Positions 48,601 to 60,600 of a stretch of 64,000 bases of DNA are shown here, piece by piece; the first letter of the stretch is position 1, and each line of letters opens with the position of its first letter. Both the position numbers and the translations under genes were made by a program. The notes below the pieces were generated by a model. The model did not search any database, was not told where the DNA came from, and worked only from the letters and a program-made list of their open reading frames with translations. Location: the NCBI GenBank assembly GCA_950022295.1, contig OX465597.1, positions 259,223,016 to 259,287,015 of the forward strand. The letters run 5' to 3'. This DNA comes from Bromus sterilis (Eukaryota > Streptophyta > Magnoliopsida > Poales > Poaceae).

Positions 48601-49917
48601 TTGCCTATACTCGACGAAGGATGGAAGTTCTAGGCTATCCCGCCTCGACGCTTTGTTCCATTCGAGTCACCTAGGACCCGAGTTCCAGGTATTGTATCTC
48701 TTGGCGAGCGTGCCTAACCGCGTGTGGGATGCTATGGGGTCCCCTTTTCTTACCTACCTGGCTTCAAACATTTCTAGTGGTGGCCCAAGCCGATTTACCA
48801 ATTGAAACGTGTGTGTGACTGGTCCGCGGCCGGCAGATTTCAAACAACTTGGGCCAGCGGAGACATGGTTTCTCTTGTTGGTCCACCCCAGGGAGCTAGG
48901 GGCTGCCCACATGGTTTGGGTAGCTAATCCAACCTCGTCCAGACGGTAGAGGCGAATTCGAGAGCGCAACCGGCTTTTGAGTTGGATGTTGACTCACCGG
49001 GGGCCACCGGGATTTGTTCGTTGTTAGTTAGAGGGATTATGACGTCTAGACTCTCAGAAAAACTCTTCAATGAGTGTCTTTAACGGGCCCGACTGAGAGA
49101 ACCAGCGTGAGTGCGGAGCCTTGTAATGGGCAGTTGGTACACCCCTGCAGGGTTAAATATTTTCAAGAAGCCGTGTCCGCGGTTATGGACGATTTGAGAC
49201 CTACTCCTTGTTCATAGACAACAAAAACTGAGATAATCTTAATAATTTTATCAACGTGTGTGTGCCTTGACTACTTCTTCTTCGTCGGGATGCGAAGGGG
49301 AGGACAAGGATAGGATAGGTTTTATGATTGCGTAAGTAGCTGATAGCAAGACTTGTTGGAGGTGATTCCTCATCGAATGCTTGGTTCTCATCTTACTCTA
49401 AAATAGATCGATATCCACTCATATATTGCTAGTGCGACTGCAACCTCACCACTACCCCCATCTTACCGTGAGAAGTTAGTTACATGACTTGTTGATATAG
49501 CTCACCCCTTCTTTTCTCTTTTACGCACATTGTGCAAACGATCTTGGACTTCAGAGGACCTCGACGACCCTTCTTCTGGACGCCTTCGCGGAGATTCGAC
49601 GATGACTAGTTAGGTGGATCCCGGCGGAGAGCCTGGACCCGTGTGGTTACCGGAATGGTGTGTTTTACCTTTGCCACTAGGCATTTGATTATAGTCTGTA
49701 CTCGAACATGTATCTTCCGCTGATGTATTGTATTAAGGCAACTGTATGCCGATTGTATGAGATGTTGTATCCTTGTACCTGTAATGTTGTGATATCATGT
49801 TGGAAATCTGGGGCATATGGAAGTGTCATATGTCGCGGTGGGACCGATATGTCCTTCGTCACCGAATCTGGATGGAAACATCTAGATCTGAAATAGTACC
49901 GCATATCGGGCCTTATA
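45633..49917 (+). repeat. 3' LTR of element C
   Basis: 4285 bp, same order of blocks as the 5' LTR, including the TATA box. It ends in TATA rather than TACA through a C-to-T change, followed by TSD GGAAG. Confidence 0.9.
46107..46114 (+). promoter_or_regulatory. TATA box in the 3' LTR of C
   Basis: TATATAAA in the same context as 37748-37755. Confidence 0.6.
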
Positions 49918-49922
49918 GGAAG
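49918..49922. repeat. Right TSD of element C (GGAAG)
   Basis: Exact match to 37270-37274; LTR B resumes after it. Confidence 0.9.
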
Positions 49923-51663
49923 GTTCCATGTCTGCAGTGTTAGAGACATCTGACAGACATGTGGATAGAGTATCCGTGCTCGCAGATCCACTCTGAATAA
50001 CTTTCGTATACATATCATTTTCATCCGGTCGTTTGACAGGGAAATGAACCGGAGGAGAAATGTTTCACGTTCGGTAGGTTAGAGGGGTGCGGTGAGTATA
50101 CGGGTTGCGTATTTGGATTCGTGATATTTTTCTCATCAACTTTGATATATAAAATATTTTCATAGGAGTTACGGATTAAAAGATATTTATTTTCAAAGTT
50201 TTATTCAATTTAAATCATTTTCTATATTTTCTTTATTCTTTAATTCAATATTATCCACAACCTTATCCACAATAGTGACCTGACAAGGGGGGCCTACCTG
50301 GCATAGGTAGAGAGACTAAATTCATTTTAATTAATTAAACAAAGCATAGGGGGCCACATGACATAGACTGTTATTTATCCTATTGCATTTATTTTAATCA
50401 ATCAGACAATGGGGCCAAGTTGTCATTGACTAGGCTCAATTAAATCATTTTAATTATAAAAAAATAGAAGTGGACCACATGTCATACACCTACTAGTGTT
50501 TAACTAATTCATTTTTATTAACTAAAAGACTGGGTCCATCTGTAAGTGACTGAGGGAGCTATTTAATCTAACCACTAATTTCAACTTAAGAACTGGCCTT
50601 GGGCCCACGAGTCAGCAACAGGGGGGATTATACAATGGCTAACTACAGCCACGTCGACGGTTGACGCCGGCGAGACACAAGGAGGCCGGCGACGAGTAAA
50701 CGGCCGCCTCCGGCGACCACTTGAGCGGCGGAGGGCGGAGATCAAATGCGGGAGGAGACGCACGTCGACCATGGGCGGAGGAGGATATAGGGGAGGCCGG
50801 GTCGTCGGCAATGGCGAGCACGGCGGCGGAGGCTATAGGGAGCACGAAGAGGTTCACCAGAGACATGCTCCGGCGACCAAACGGAGCGGCGGAGGATCAA
50901 TTCAAACGATTTCTGGGTTGCGCATCCATTGGTGTAGGAAGTTGACGAACTGGGCAGCGGCCAGAGCACGGGCTCCGTGCCAACGGCGAGCAAGAGTCCA
51001 AGTGGAGGGGAAAAAGGGGGCGTCCAATGCGGTGGCTAATAGTGAGTGTAGCAGAGGACTCGTGGAGGCCGGTGGTGCGCCGGTGGCGACGAATTCGTCG
51101 ACGAGGACGCGACGTTCGTGGTTGGGGGAATGGCCCGATGGCGAGCACTCAATGCATTCCGGTGCCGATTGGAAGCACTGGGAGACGACGACGAGTGCAC
51201 CGGAGCTCTTGGACACCTTGCGACGTCGAAAGGGGGCCGTTGGCCGCGGCGGCGCGACCATGACCCAGCCATGGCCGAGCTCGAACATAGAGAGGTAGGG
51301 AAAATGGTGGGTATCTGGGAGGGCTAGGGTTTTCCATGGGGTGCGCGGGGTGGAATATCACTACGATGGAGGCGCTGTAGCATCGTCGTGGCGTCCATCG
51401 CGCGGTTGCAGCCGGCGAGCTCCATGGCGATGGCGCCACGCACAACTCGGGATGAACAGGGGAAGTGGATGACGGTGGGGGGGTGGGCTGGTGGGCTGGG
51501 TTGGGCTTACACCATGCACTTATTGCACCAGGCCAGTGGTCTTCTTTTTTCCTTTCCATCTACTTAGTTTTTTGTTTCCTTTTCACTTCTTTTTCCAATT
51601 TTGTTTAAGCCCCAACTGATTTTTGTAAAATGAGAAACCGGCCCCAATATTAGTGTGACCTAT
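49923..51663 (-). repeat. LTR B, segment 3 (minus strand, toward the LTR 5' end)
   Basis: Reverse copy of roughly 3690-2085 of LTR 1 of A, more diverged. Recognisable are the complement of GATCAGAAAAATATAA with its surroundings (50130-50150), the repeated GGCCCAC-type motifs (50290-50610) and the GC-rich block (50640-51500). It stops at 51663, where D begins. About 400 bp of the LTR remain unaccounted for and should lie beyond the right edge. Confidence 0.8.
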
Positions 51664-53034
51664 TGATACGTCCAAAATGCATCACTATTTTATATAGTAA
51701 TTCTTTCTTATTCATTGGTATATTTCATGTTATGATGTTGTTCTTATGTTGTTTTGGCTTATTTTACACAGTTTGCAACTTTCCGATGCCGAAGCAGCAG
51801 ACGCAGGATTCAACGGTAAAGAGTGTACGCTGAGTTGCTGAAGAAGAATACCTCCAAATTACCTGAAAATCGACGGAGGGCATTTTTCAGAAGATTAACA
51901 AAGACACGCCGAAGAGGGGCCAGAGGGGGGCACAGGGTGCCCAGGAGGCCACTTGGCGCGGACCCCACCCTGGCCGCGCTGGGAGGGCGCCTGGACCCCT
52001 GGGGCCACCCCTGGCTCCTCTCTTTGGCCTATATATCACACATATTCCAAAAACCCTAAAAGGGGGAGAGTTTTCGGAGTTCCGCCGCCGCTCCGTGGAG
52101 GAAACCTACAGAGGAGAAAAGAAATCTCTGGCGGGCATATTCCGCCGGGGAGAACACCTCCCGAAAGGGGAAATCATAGCCATCGTCATCACCATCGTCA
52201 CGGGCATCATCGAGATCATCATCAACATCGTCCCCAACATCAGCACCATCTTCACCACCATCCAATCTCATCTCACAAGTTTATATTGTGTTGTAATCCG
52301 TACTATCTATCCTCTCTACTCTACCGGTGTTGATTACTACCTTGTGATGAATGCTATTGAGTTTTTTTGGAGAAATATCATTGTTTCCAGATTGTTTATC
52401 ATATATTAATTCCCTATGATCATGATCTCTTTTATATCTTATGAGTAGTTACTTTAGTTCTTGAGGACATGGGAGAAGTCTAGTTGTTAGTAGTCATATG
52501 ATGTTGAAGTAATATGTGTTGTTTGATATTTAAGTTGTGTTGTTATTTTCCTAGTGGTGCTGTGTGGGTCGAACACTCAACACTTAGCCTTATTAAGGAC
52601 CTAGGGGAATGCATTGTGTACAAAGATTTCTTACGGTGGGTTGCCGGAGTGACAGAAACATGAACCCCAGTTCACACTCTTTTGCACAAGGGAACAATGG
52701 ATCATCAATCTTATTGCTATGGTTAGGATTTTGCCTTAATTACTATCCTGTATTTGCGGATGCTTGGAAGGTGTTTAATCATGAGAGTGCATTTATTTTA
52801 GTCTAGAGGGTGCACTAGCATAGATCCACCCACTCAACACTTATCAGCACAACACATAGTACCAATACAGAATATGGCGAAATCACGTGACTATTTCTCC
52901 CGTGTGTCCTCAAGAACACTTTAGCCTTTATAAGTTCAGTTGCTAGGCCTCTCCTTTTCTCAAAAGGATTGGGCCACTTGTTATGTGTAGTCATTTCCTT
53001 TTACTTTGCTCGCTTTTACCTTCTTGTTGCTTAT

Positions 53035-53039
53035 ACTGA
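53035..53039. repeat. Left TSD of solo LTR I (ACTGA)
   Basis: Matches ACCGA at 55516-55520 except for one C/T difference. Confidence 0.7.
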
Positions 53040-55515
53040 TGAAAGGACGTGGATGTCGCCTAGAGGGGGGGGGGGATAATAGGCGTTTAAAATAATTACG
53101 GTTTCGGCTTGAACAAATGCGGAATAAAACTTAACGTTTAATTTTCCAAGAAAGAAACCTAAATAAGCTAGGCTCAACTATGTGCACCAACAACTTATAC
53201 TAAGCAAGATAAGCAACTATGTGATAGCAAGAAATATAACAAGAGCACTAGGGCTATCACAAAGTAGGTGCACAAGTAAATAGGTTGACTAGATGAACAA
53301 CCTATGGGACAAGCAATGCACAATAAGATGAGCAAGCACATGATAAACAATGTAATAAGCTTGCTCAAAGTAAAGGTAGAGATAACCGCAAGTGGAGCCG
53401 ATGGAGACAAGGATTTGTTACCAAAGTTCCTTCTCTTGCGAGAAGTACGTCTCCGTTTGGAGAGGGTGAGTAGCACAACGCTCACACGAAGCCAACGAGG
53501 GCCACCCTATTTCTCCTCACGCTCTTACCAATGCAAGATGCCGTGATTCCACTATTAGGACACTTGTGGGCGGTCACCGAACCCGTACGAATGGCAACCC
53601 TTGGGGGCGGTCACCGAACCCGTACAAATGCTCGGGGCAATCTCCACAACCGAATTGGAGGCTCCCGTAGTGTCCCGAAGCTTTCCACCACAATGATTGA
53701 GCTCCGCAACAACAAGCCTCTAGGTGCGAACGCACCCACGAGGTACAATCTCTAGAGTGCCAATGCACTCATGAGTAGCAATCTTCTCAACTTCACTTAC
53801 TACAACGAATCCTCGGAGAGAACTCAAACCGATGCACCAAATGTAATGGCAAGAGCACACGAAGTGCTCAAGTTCCCAAATCTCAAATCCCACCAAAGCA
53901 ACAAAAGCTATGGAGGAATATGAGAGGAAGAACAAGGAGAACACCAAGAACTCCAAGATCTAGATCCAAAAGGTTCCCCTCACTTAGACGAGAGAAGGCT
54001 TGGTGGAGAATGTGGATCTAGACCTCCTCTCTCTTTTCCCTCAAAAAGGAGCAAGAATCATAGGAGGGGAAGAGAGTAAGAAAGCTCAAAGAGGTCAACA
54101 ATGGGGGGAAGAACTTGCAAAAAACCAGTGGGAACAAAGGAGGAAGAAGACCCCCTTTTATATGTCCCCACGAAATCTGACCGTTATGCACAGAAAAGCG
54201 TAGACTTGTACAACCGGCCTGCACCCCCGGTACAACTGGTCCACCCAGATAAAATCACACTCTTTCGAACCCTAGCTAGTGGCAGAGCAGGCAGGGCGGT
54301 ACAACCGCTCCGGCAACCGGTAGTACCGGATTTACCGGTACAACCGGGGTGGCACCGCTCTGCCACCGGCCCAAGTCAGAAGGAAAATGGCTATCGCCCG
54401 GTGGTTGGTCCGGTACAACCGTTCCCCTAAACCCTAGCCGCTGGTGGGGGAGGGTGAGCGGTACAACCGCTCCTAGCACCGTTAGTACCGGATTTACCGG
54501 TACAACCGTGCTGCCACCGCCCCGCCACTGGCCTAGATCAGAGGGGAAAGGCTCCCAGCCCGGTGGTTGGACCGGTACCTAGCCCGGTGGTACCGTCCCC
54601 TGACAAGGGCGGTACAACCGGCCCAACCGACCAGTACAACCGCCTGGCAGGAACTGACAACACCAGGAAAACTAGAACATCCACAACTTCTGCATATGAA
54701 CTCCGATTGAGGCAAACTCAAGCTTGATGGAAAGCTAACGAACAGAGCTGCCTAATCACGGCTGGAAATATTAAGAAGTGGCAAGAGAGAAATGCCAAAC
54801 AAATAGAGGTGTGAAACCTCTAAACGAGAAGAACCGACAAATCTCCCACATCGAAGAACACAAGAGAAGATGCATATGAAATCTGCTTTCGATGAACACG
54901 AGCTTGTCAATAAGAAGACCACAAGCTCCAAAACTCACACGGAGAAAAGCCAAACAAGAACCAATAAAGATGATGCCAAGGATGCAAAAGTTTTGAGCTC
55001 TCCACGAACGGCTCATCCTAGCGTATAACACGGTCTCCTAACTACTACCAAGAGACCGATAAACTAGACACTTATCTAGTCAAACCTTTGTCTTGAGCAT
55101 AATCCACTTGAGCTTGATGATGACGATCATGCCCGCCTCAAGTTGGAACATCTTCCTTGATTCTGCCGGCTCGATGAAGACTTGTAGATAGCTCCCCCAT
55201 ACTCCATTATGGGTGAGGCTCTTTTAGGCACATCTTCACACGACCATTATCACCAAATGGTCGGCAAGCTCCAAGCATACGATATCTTCGTGATGCTCCT
55301 CTTGACCTTGAACACATCACCTTAACCAATCTTTGGATAGCTCCATGAAGAACACCTTGGTCAACATGAAATCTTCATCCTACAACCTTGAAGCCACCAT
55401 ATGATCTTCAAGCGTTGCCTATGGAAAAACCTTAAAGTATAACTCAAGGAAACCATTAGTCCATAAAGATTGTCATCAATTACCAAAACCAAACATAAGG
55501 GCACATGCCCTTTCA
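53040..55515 (+). mobile_element. Solo LTR I (probably copia-type) in the D LTR
   Basis: 2476 bp from TGAAAGGACG to GCCCTTTCA, with 7-bp inverted ends TGAAAGG/CCTTTCA and a TSD differing at one base. No primer site or internal region is present, so it is a solo LTR. A G-rich run follows CCTAGAG near the start (about 53060-53075). TATA-like TTTTATATG is near 54157. It contains a dense cluster of GGTACAACC motifs within a 162-bp tandem duplication (54290-54640). Its start is similar to F. Copia assignment is by general resemblance only. Confidence 0.8.
54290..54640. repeat. GGTACAACC cluster and 162-bp duplication in solo LTR I
   Basis: GGTACAACC occurs near 54298, 54337, 54409, 54458, 54498 and 54610, with variants beside them. 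The segment TAGTACCGGATTTACCGG is at 54321 and again at 54483, giving a duplication offset of 162 bases with the neighbouring sequence also conserved. Confidence 0.78.
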
Positions 55516-55520
55516 ACCGA
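55516..55520. repeat. Right TSD of solo LTR I (ACCGA)
   Basis: See 53035-53039; one transition apart. Confidence 0.7.
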
Positions 55521-55674
55521 AAACCCCTAAAAAGTTATCTTTCAGTTCCTGCAGCTATTTCTTTACCAAAGTCACTTGCCAATACCTTCTGCTCCTCGTT
55601 GGGTTCGACACTCTTATTTATCGAAAATGCTACAAATGATCCCCTACAATTGAGGGTCATCAAGTACTGTTTTC

Positions 55675-55692
55675 TGGTGTCGTTGCCGAGGA
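55675..55692 (+). other. Primer-binding site of D (decayed Asp-tRNA type)
   Basis: TGGTGTCGTTGCCGAGGA differs from the H site at three positions, all C-to-T or G-to-A transitions, as expected from decay of methylated C. Confidence 0.75.
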
Positions 55693-55773
55693 GAGTAGCG
55701 CTATTAGGAAGTGAAGCCGGTAAGGAAGTTTTTATATTTATGTTTTTGTTTTGCCATTGCTACTTTTGTCCTT

Positions 55774-56427
55774 ATGGACACCTCTACTCTTGGATCGTTG
55801 TTTATGGGGAAACGCCCTACAACTGTGGTGGTCACTCCTACCCCTACTGAAATTGTGCCTTACAAAATACCATCTGGTATTATCAATTATGTCTTATCTA
55901 ATCGTTATGCAGGAGATAGACATCCAGGTGAACACTTGCTATATTTATCACAACTATGTTCATTATTTAAGCTTGCAGGCGTGTCACTAGAATTCATCAT
56001 GAAGAAATTATTCTCCGTATCAGTTATAGGTAAAGCTTCAGATTGGTATAAGCTCCTCGATAACTCACATCTACTTAATTGGGAAGAGCTTATGTCTCTC
56101 TTTTATACAAAGTTTTACCCTCTTCATGAAATTCATCGAGATAGGAATTACATCTACAACTTTTGGTCTCGCGACGGAGAGAGCATCGCTCAAGCTTGGG
56201 GGAGACTTAAATCCCTAATGTTCAAATTCCCTATCCATGAACTCCCCAAAGATATTATACTTACAATTTTTTATGCCAGCCTTTCTCGTCAGGATAAGGA
56301 GATGTTGGAGCCTCCTCTAGTGGGGTATTCCAAACAAGAAGCGTCGAAGAAAAGTGGGATCTCATCGAGAGGATCCAGAAGAATACCGAAGACTAGGAAA
56401 TCGACAAAGGTATTGAACCCGCTATAA
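55774..56427 (+). pseudogene. Element D gag, N-terminal and central part
   Basis: The reading frame from the ATG at 55774 (MDTSTLGSLFMGKRP) gives 217 residues. The Athila-type gag/capsid block is clear: HPGEHLLYLSQLCSLFKLAG, then GKASDWYKLL, WEELMSLFYTKFYP and ESIAQAWGRLKSLMFKFP. Such proteins assemble the virus-like particle in the cytoplasm. After about residue 190 the frame shifts and ends in a stop at 56425. The sequel is in another frame at 56420-56656. The frame is open upstream of 55774 too, but those residues are leader and not gag-like. Confidence 0.8.
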
Positions 56428-56656
56428 ATATGAGCATGATTATACTGAGAGCTATGAGAAAACTGATTATTTTAATACCTTTTGTTCTAAGATTGGTCTT
56501 GATTCCCAGCTTATGATTGATTTCTGTAAGAACTTTTCCTCTCACATTGACTCTTCGAAAGAAGAGAAGGCTCGGTACCATAAGCCCTTTAAAGAATTAC
56601 CTGTTGATATTCATGTGGCTGACCCTATTCTTCCTGCAGTTTTTTATGAAAAGTGA
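56420..56656 (+). pseudogene. Element D gag, continuation in another frame
   Basis: An open run of about 78 codons (from YKYEHDYTESYEKTDYF to DIHVADPILPAVFYEK) typical of the region after the gag block in Athila-like elements. It ends at a TGA whose T is the first base of inserted LTR F, so the stop is made by that insertion. Confidence 0.7.
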
Positions 56657-57606
56657 AAGTCCAAGTATGTCATCAGAGGGGGAGGGGGTGAATGATCACT
56701 TCAAATTTTCGACTGAAGCTTTGAAGTGAAGCATAAGTAAAGAGGAAAAAGGGAAGCAGAAACAAGTGACAGGGAAGTAAAACTGGAAGCGAAACTAAAT
56801 GTAGTGAATCAAAATGCATTTAAGCATAACTGGGAAGCAAATGCAATACAGTATGTAAAATCTTGAAGTAAAATGAACTGTGACTCGGCGATGTTTGTTC
56901 GACCAGTTCACGCTCTGCAAAGCGCTACGTCCGGTTGGAGGGACTGGTGATTGAACAACTGGAGCAAATCACTCTCCGTCCGTTGCTCCACTGTACCAAT
57001 CTCCTTGAGCTTGGTCAGTTTTGACTTGGGGTAGATTAACAAGGGAATCTCCGAAACCTTAGACAAACTTGATCTTCGAGGCGACAATTACTCTTCACTC
57101 TCTGAAGTCGACACTCTAACCGTCTAGGAGAATTGCAGTTCTCCAAGATAAAAGGCTAGTAAGCTTTCACCTAAGTCATCTCGAATCTACTCAGATCAAT
57201 GGGACTTAGGCTTCAGTGTTCTGGGTTTTTGGGTTTTTCTTCGGTGGCGTTCTTGGGGTGCTCTCTTTAGTCTCTCTTAGGAGTATTCTTAGAGCAGCCA
57301 CCCGCAAATGGAGGAGGGGGCGACGTATTTATAGTTGGCGATCCCGAGGTGCGAAATGACCAGTTTGACCCGAAGTGACAGCTTGACATGTGTCCACAAC
57401 GGTAGGATTTGTCATTACTGCGCAACTTTACTTGCGGAACAAGTAAAGCTGACTCACGGACTTAGTTCTGCCTCGTTAGCCAAAGAACGAAGTCTTTTCT
57501 ACCGAAACTTAACTCAGTGGACATGTGATTTCTTGACTCTGGCTTCTCACTTGATTTAGATTTGATCTGAGCATTTTCTCAATGACTTCGGTGTCCACAG
57601 ACTAAA
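56654..57606 (+). mobile_element. Copia-like LTR F, 5' part, cut by element E
   Basis: Starts TGAAAGTCCAAGTATGTCAT followed by a G-rich run and GGTGAATGATC, clearly similar in layout to the start of solo LTR I. A TATA-like TATTTATAG is near 57329. The right end is not reached because E is inserted at 57607. No coding sequence. Confidence 0.65.
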
Positions 57607-60600
57607 TGTCAGATCCCTCTGTTAGGTATGTGCTAGGGTTAGCTAGTGCCTTTGCATCATGTCAAAATTTCAAGAAGAAATCTTGGAAATCAAGTTCAAA
57701 ATCAAATGGGAGAAGGAACACCCCCCAGATGAATTAATTCAAAAGGCCAGATAAAAATATTTTCCAAAAATTCATGTTAGAGTTTTGAAAAGTCTTATAA
57801 ATGAGTGTGATCACATATCAAGTGATGTGGGACCCACCCCATGCTCATAGATTTTTCAAATATTCAAACAGTACCTTGGAATTAAAGAAATACCCCTTTT
57901 TGATTTAAAATTTTAATCATTTGAATTTTAAAAATGTTGAAAGTTTATGAGTGGCTAGTCTATATTATTATGAGGCCATGTAAAAGTTTTCAGCATTTAA
58001 TAAAATGGTTTAGTATTTTTTTATCAGAGCCAAAACAAATTACAGAAAAGAAAGGAAAGATTAAACAGAGAGAAAAAGAAAAGAGGGCTTACCTTCAAAG
58101 AAGCCCAACTCATCCCCAGCCGGCCCAGCCCACCTCCTCTTCCTTGTCGTTTTCCCCAGCCAGCACGCAGGGAGCTGCGTGGCGACCATGCCGTGGCCGC
58201 CGACGAGCCCCCTGGCCACCTCCTGCTTTCCCTCGCCACCTCTTCGCGTCTGGAGGCTTCTCGCAGACGCCGTGAGCCCATTCCCCCCTGCAGAGCTTCC
58301 TCCTCCTCCTCCCGTGCTTGTTTCCATCGCCACCCGAGAGCGCCGCCACTCGCCGTTGCAAGAACTCGTGGCCATCGACGTCGAGGAGTCAAGCCAACGT
58401 GTCCAAGCCCTTCATCGTCGTCGTCCTCGTCGATCTGCAGAAGGAATCGAACTTGGAGCCCTCCTAGCCGCCGGAATCGAGCTCGAGCTGTCGCCGGACC
58501 CGAAGGACGCCCTTGTCGATTTCGTCACCGTCGAGCCCTCCCAGCTCAAGCCGCCACCTCCGTCGAGTTCCTGGTGAGCTCACGCCCGGAACCCCTAAGT
58601 TTTCTGCTTCGATTGCGTCCTCTAGCCGCGGCTGCCATGGACGCCGGAGTACCTCGCCGCCCCGGTCGTCGTCGTCGAACAACCACAAAGCAGTCGACCC
58701 CGTCACCTTGTCCGTTGTCACCGCAGCACTCCTCCGGTTCGATCCAGCCCAAAACCACCCCAAATGGTGCCCCGTAGCCGAGTTCACCTCGAACCCATGC
58801 CACGGACGCCGCTAGGGCTTGATGCCGGCGACACTCCGATGAGCTCCAGCCCCTCTGGCTGGCTCCACTCGACGCGGTGCTCCTCGAGCTTCCGTTTGAT
58901 GCCACTGGCGCGTCAAACGCCATCCCAGAGCACGCTGCCGTGCCGCGCCGCCGTGGCCAGGCCACCGGCGTTTAGCCGCCGGTGGATTAGCCCTAATCCG
59001 TGATTAGTTTAATACTAATCCCCCCCGTGCTGAGACTGACATGCGGGCCCAACCACCCTAATCCCCCTGTTAAACCAAAAGATTAAATCAAACCGTTTTA
59101 ATTAACCCTACAGAGGCTGACCAGTGGGACCCGTTGTCAGTTTGACTCGGGTCAAACCCCCCTGACGCCAGCATGACATCACAGTGACGCAGTAATGCTT
59201 TTCCAGAAAATAAAAATAGTTTAATAAATCCAGAAATTCCAGAAAATACCCCAAACTTTGGAAATTAATAGATAATTCATATTAACTCCAATTTGGACAA
59301 ATAATATATGAAAAATGATCAGGAGAAAATTATCTTTCCAAATATGCAACTTTCAACTCTGTTTGAGTTGAATTTAAAATGGGACCAGTAGCATATGTCA
59401 TTTGGTTTATTTGAATTTATTTCAAATTCAAATCAATTGAGTTTGCAACTTGGACCATGGATTTAAGCTATACTTCAACCACACTTCAGAGGCATATCAT
59501 ACACATTTGAAGTTAAATCAAATTGATCAAACTATATCACATATAACTTGGTTAATGTTGAATTCAAATGTGGAATTTGAATTTGCATTTTAAAATGCAA
59601 TATATTCCACTTAAATGGAATTGCCTCACACATCAAACTTATACTCCAAGCTTTAACATTCAATCATGTGCTTGAGCATTGCATTCATATTGATTGCTAC
59701 TTCGTGCTTTGTTTGTCGAGTAGAGGTGGAACCGGAGCAAGAGGTCACCCCCTTCGCTGAAGATCCAGAACCCGAACCTCGTCAGCAAGGCAAGCAAAAC
59801 CCCATTGATCATGTCGATAAAATCCCACCTCCCTCTCATGTCTCGCTTATGCATTGTTTAGGATGATCACCATGTTACGTTTCTACCGCATAGATGAACC
59901 CATTCCTTTGCATGACCTATCATTTTGTCACAGTAGTAAGCAAACCACAATCCTAGCAACTGTAGGAGTTGTTTGATATCATGTGGCCCCTGCAAATGTT
60001 ACCGCTTATTGCATGCTTAGTATGATACCATGTTGTTACTGTGATGTGAGTCGGGATGGGAATAATCATGTTGATGATGGTAGAAAAGTGTTGGTGAATC
60101 GACCCTAATACAAGGTGAACGATGAGAGGCTGTGTAGGAGTACACGGTGGGTTGTCTCGTTGAACACCGCCCTAAGTCCGAGTTCTTGTGTGGTGATCCA
60201 AGATGAAGAGTACAACCACACATTGGGCTCACTGACCCCTCTCAACCTATTAACTCATCCCTTTCAATGTCCAGATGTCGCAGTAGTTCGGAGTTCTGGT
60301 AGGCTTGTGGCCTGGATGCTAAGTGAGAGAACGGCTCACCCGAGACCGGCTTATGCACCACGCACACATCGCTTGGGTCCACTTCGGTAAACCGGCCGGG
60401 TTCACGATTGTGGTAGCCAACCCAAGTAGGCGGCTTTCTTGGACTAGATAGGCTATGAGGTAACAGTTGTGGTGAGCATCCTCGCTGGCACCCCTTGAAT
60501 GGTGTCGAGATCAAAGGCGGTAAATGATGATCATGTGTGTGTAGCAGTACACCCTTGCAAGGTTAACAAAACTATTCGAATAGCCGCGTCCGCGGTTATG

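Larger units (their letters stand above)
37275..49917 (+). mobile_element. Element C: non-autonomous LTR element with a very small internal domain, carrying a CACTA element
   Basis: 12,643 bp with LTRs of 4255 and 4285 bp, exact GGAAG TSDs, and a degraded Met-tRNA primer site. Once the CACTA insertion is removed, only about 600 bp lie between the LTRs. There is no coding sequence of its own. LTRs start TGTAACA and end CTTACA (right one decayed to CTTATA). The LTRs differ visibly throughout, so this insertion is older than H and than the duplication in A. Confidence 0.9.
51664..55662 (+). repeat. 5' LTR of D (contains solo LTR I)
   Basis: LTR parts 51664-53039 and 55521-55662, plus the I TSDs. 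A TATA-like TATATAT is at 52030-52036, downstream of a GC-rich part similar to that of H. The end (CTCGTTGGGTTCGACACTC ... GGGTCATCA) is typical of this gypsy group. Confidence 0.82.
51664..56653 (+). mobile_element. Element D: Athila-like gypsy, 5' part, split by solo LTR I and cut by F
   Basis: LTR starts TGATACGTCC and ends GTCATCA at 55662. Primer site, leader and gag follow. The LTR is split by solo LTR I. Without I it is about 1.5 kb, close to H, with which it shares the LTR start, the primer-site type and a GC-rich block. It is older and more decayed than H. The pol region is not in the window because F and E are inserted at 56654. Confidence 0.85.

Noticed and set aside
50571..51559. 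ORFs up to 175 codons in LTR B segment 3
   Set aside because: Reverse copy of the GC-rich block of the A family; composition artefact.
53195..54640. CRISPR-like array in the spaced GGTACAACC repeats
   Set aside because: Repeats are only 9-12 bases, spacing is irregular, and this is plant LTR sequence.
58024..59003. ORFs up to 194 codons in the E LTR
   Set aside because: GC-rich LTR block, frames on both strands, no domain. A captured gene fragment cannot be excluded but nothing supports it.
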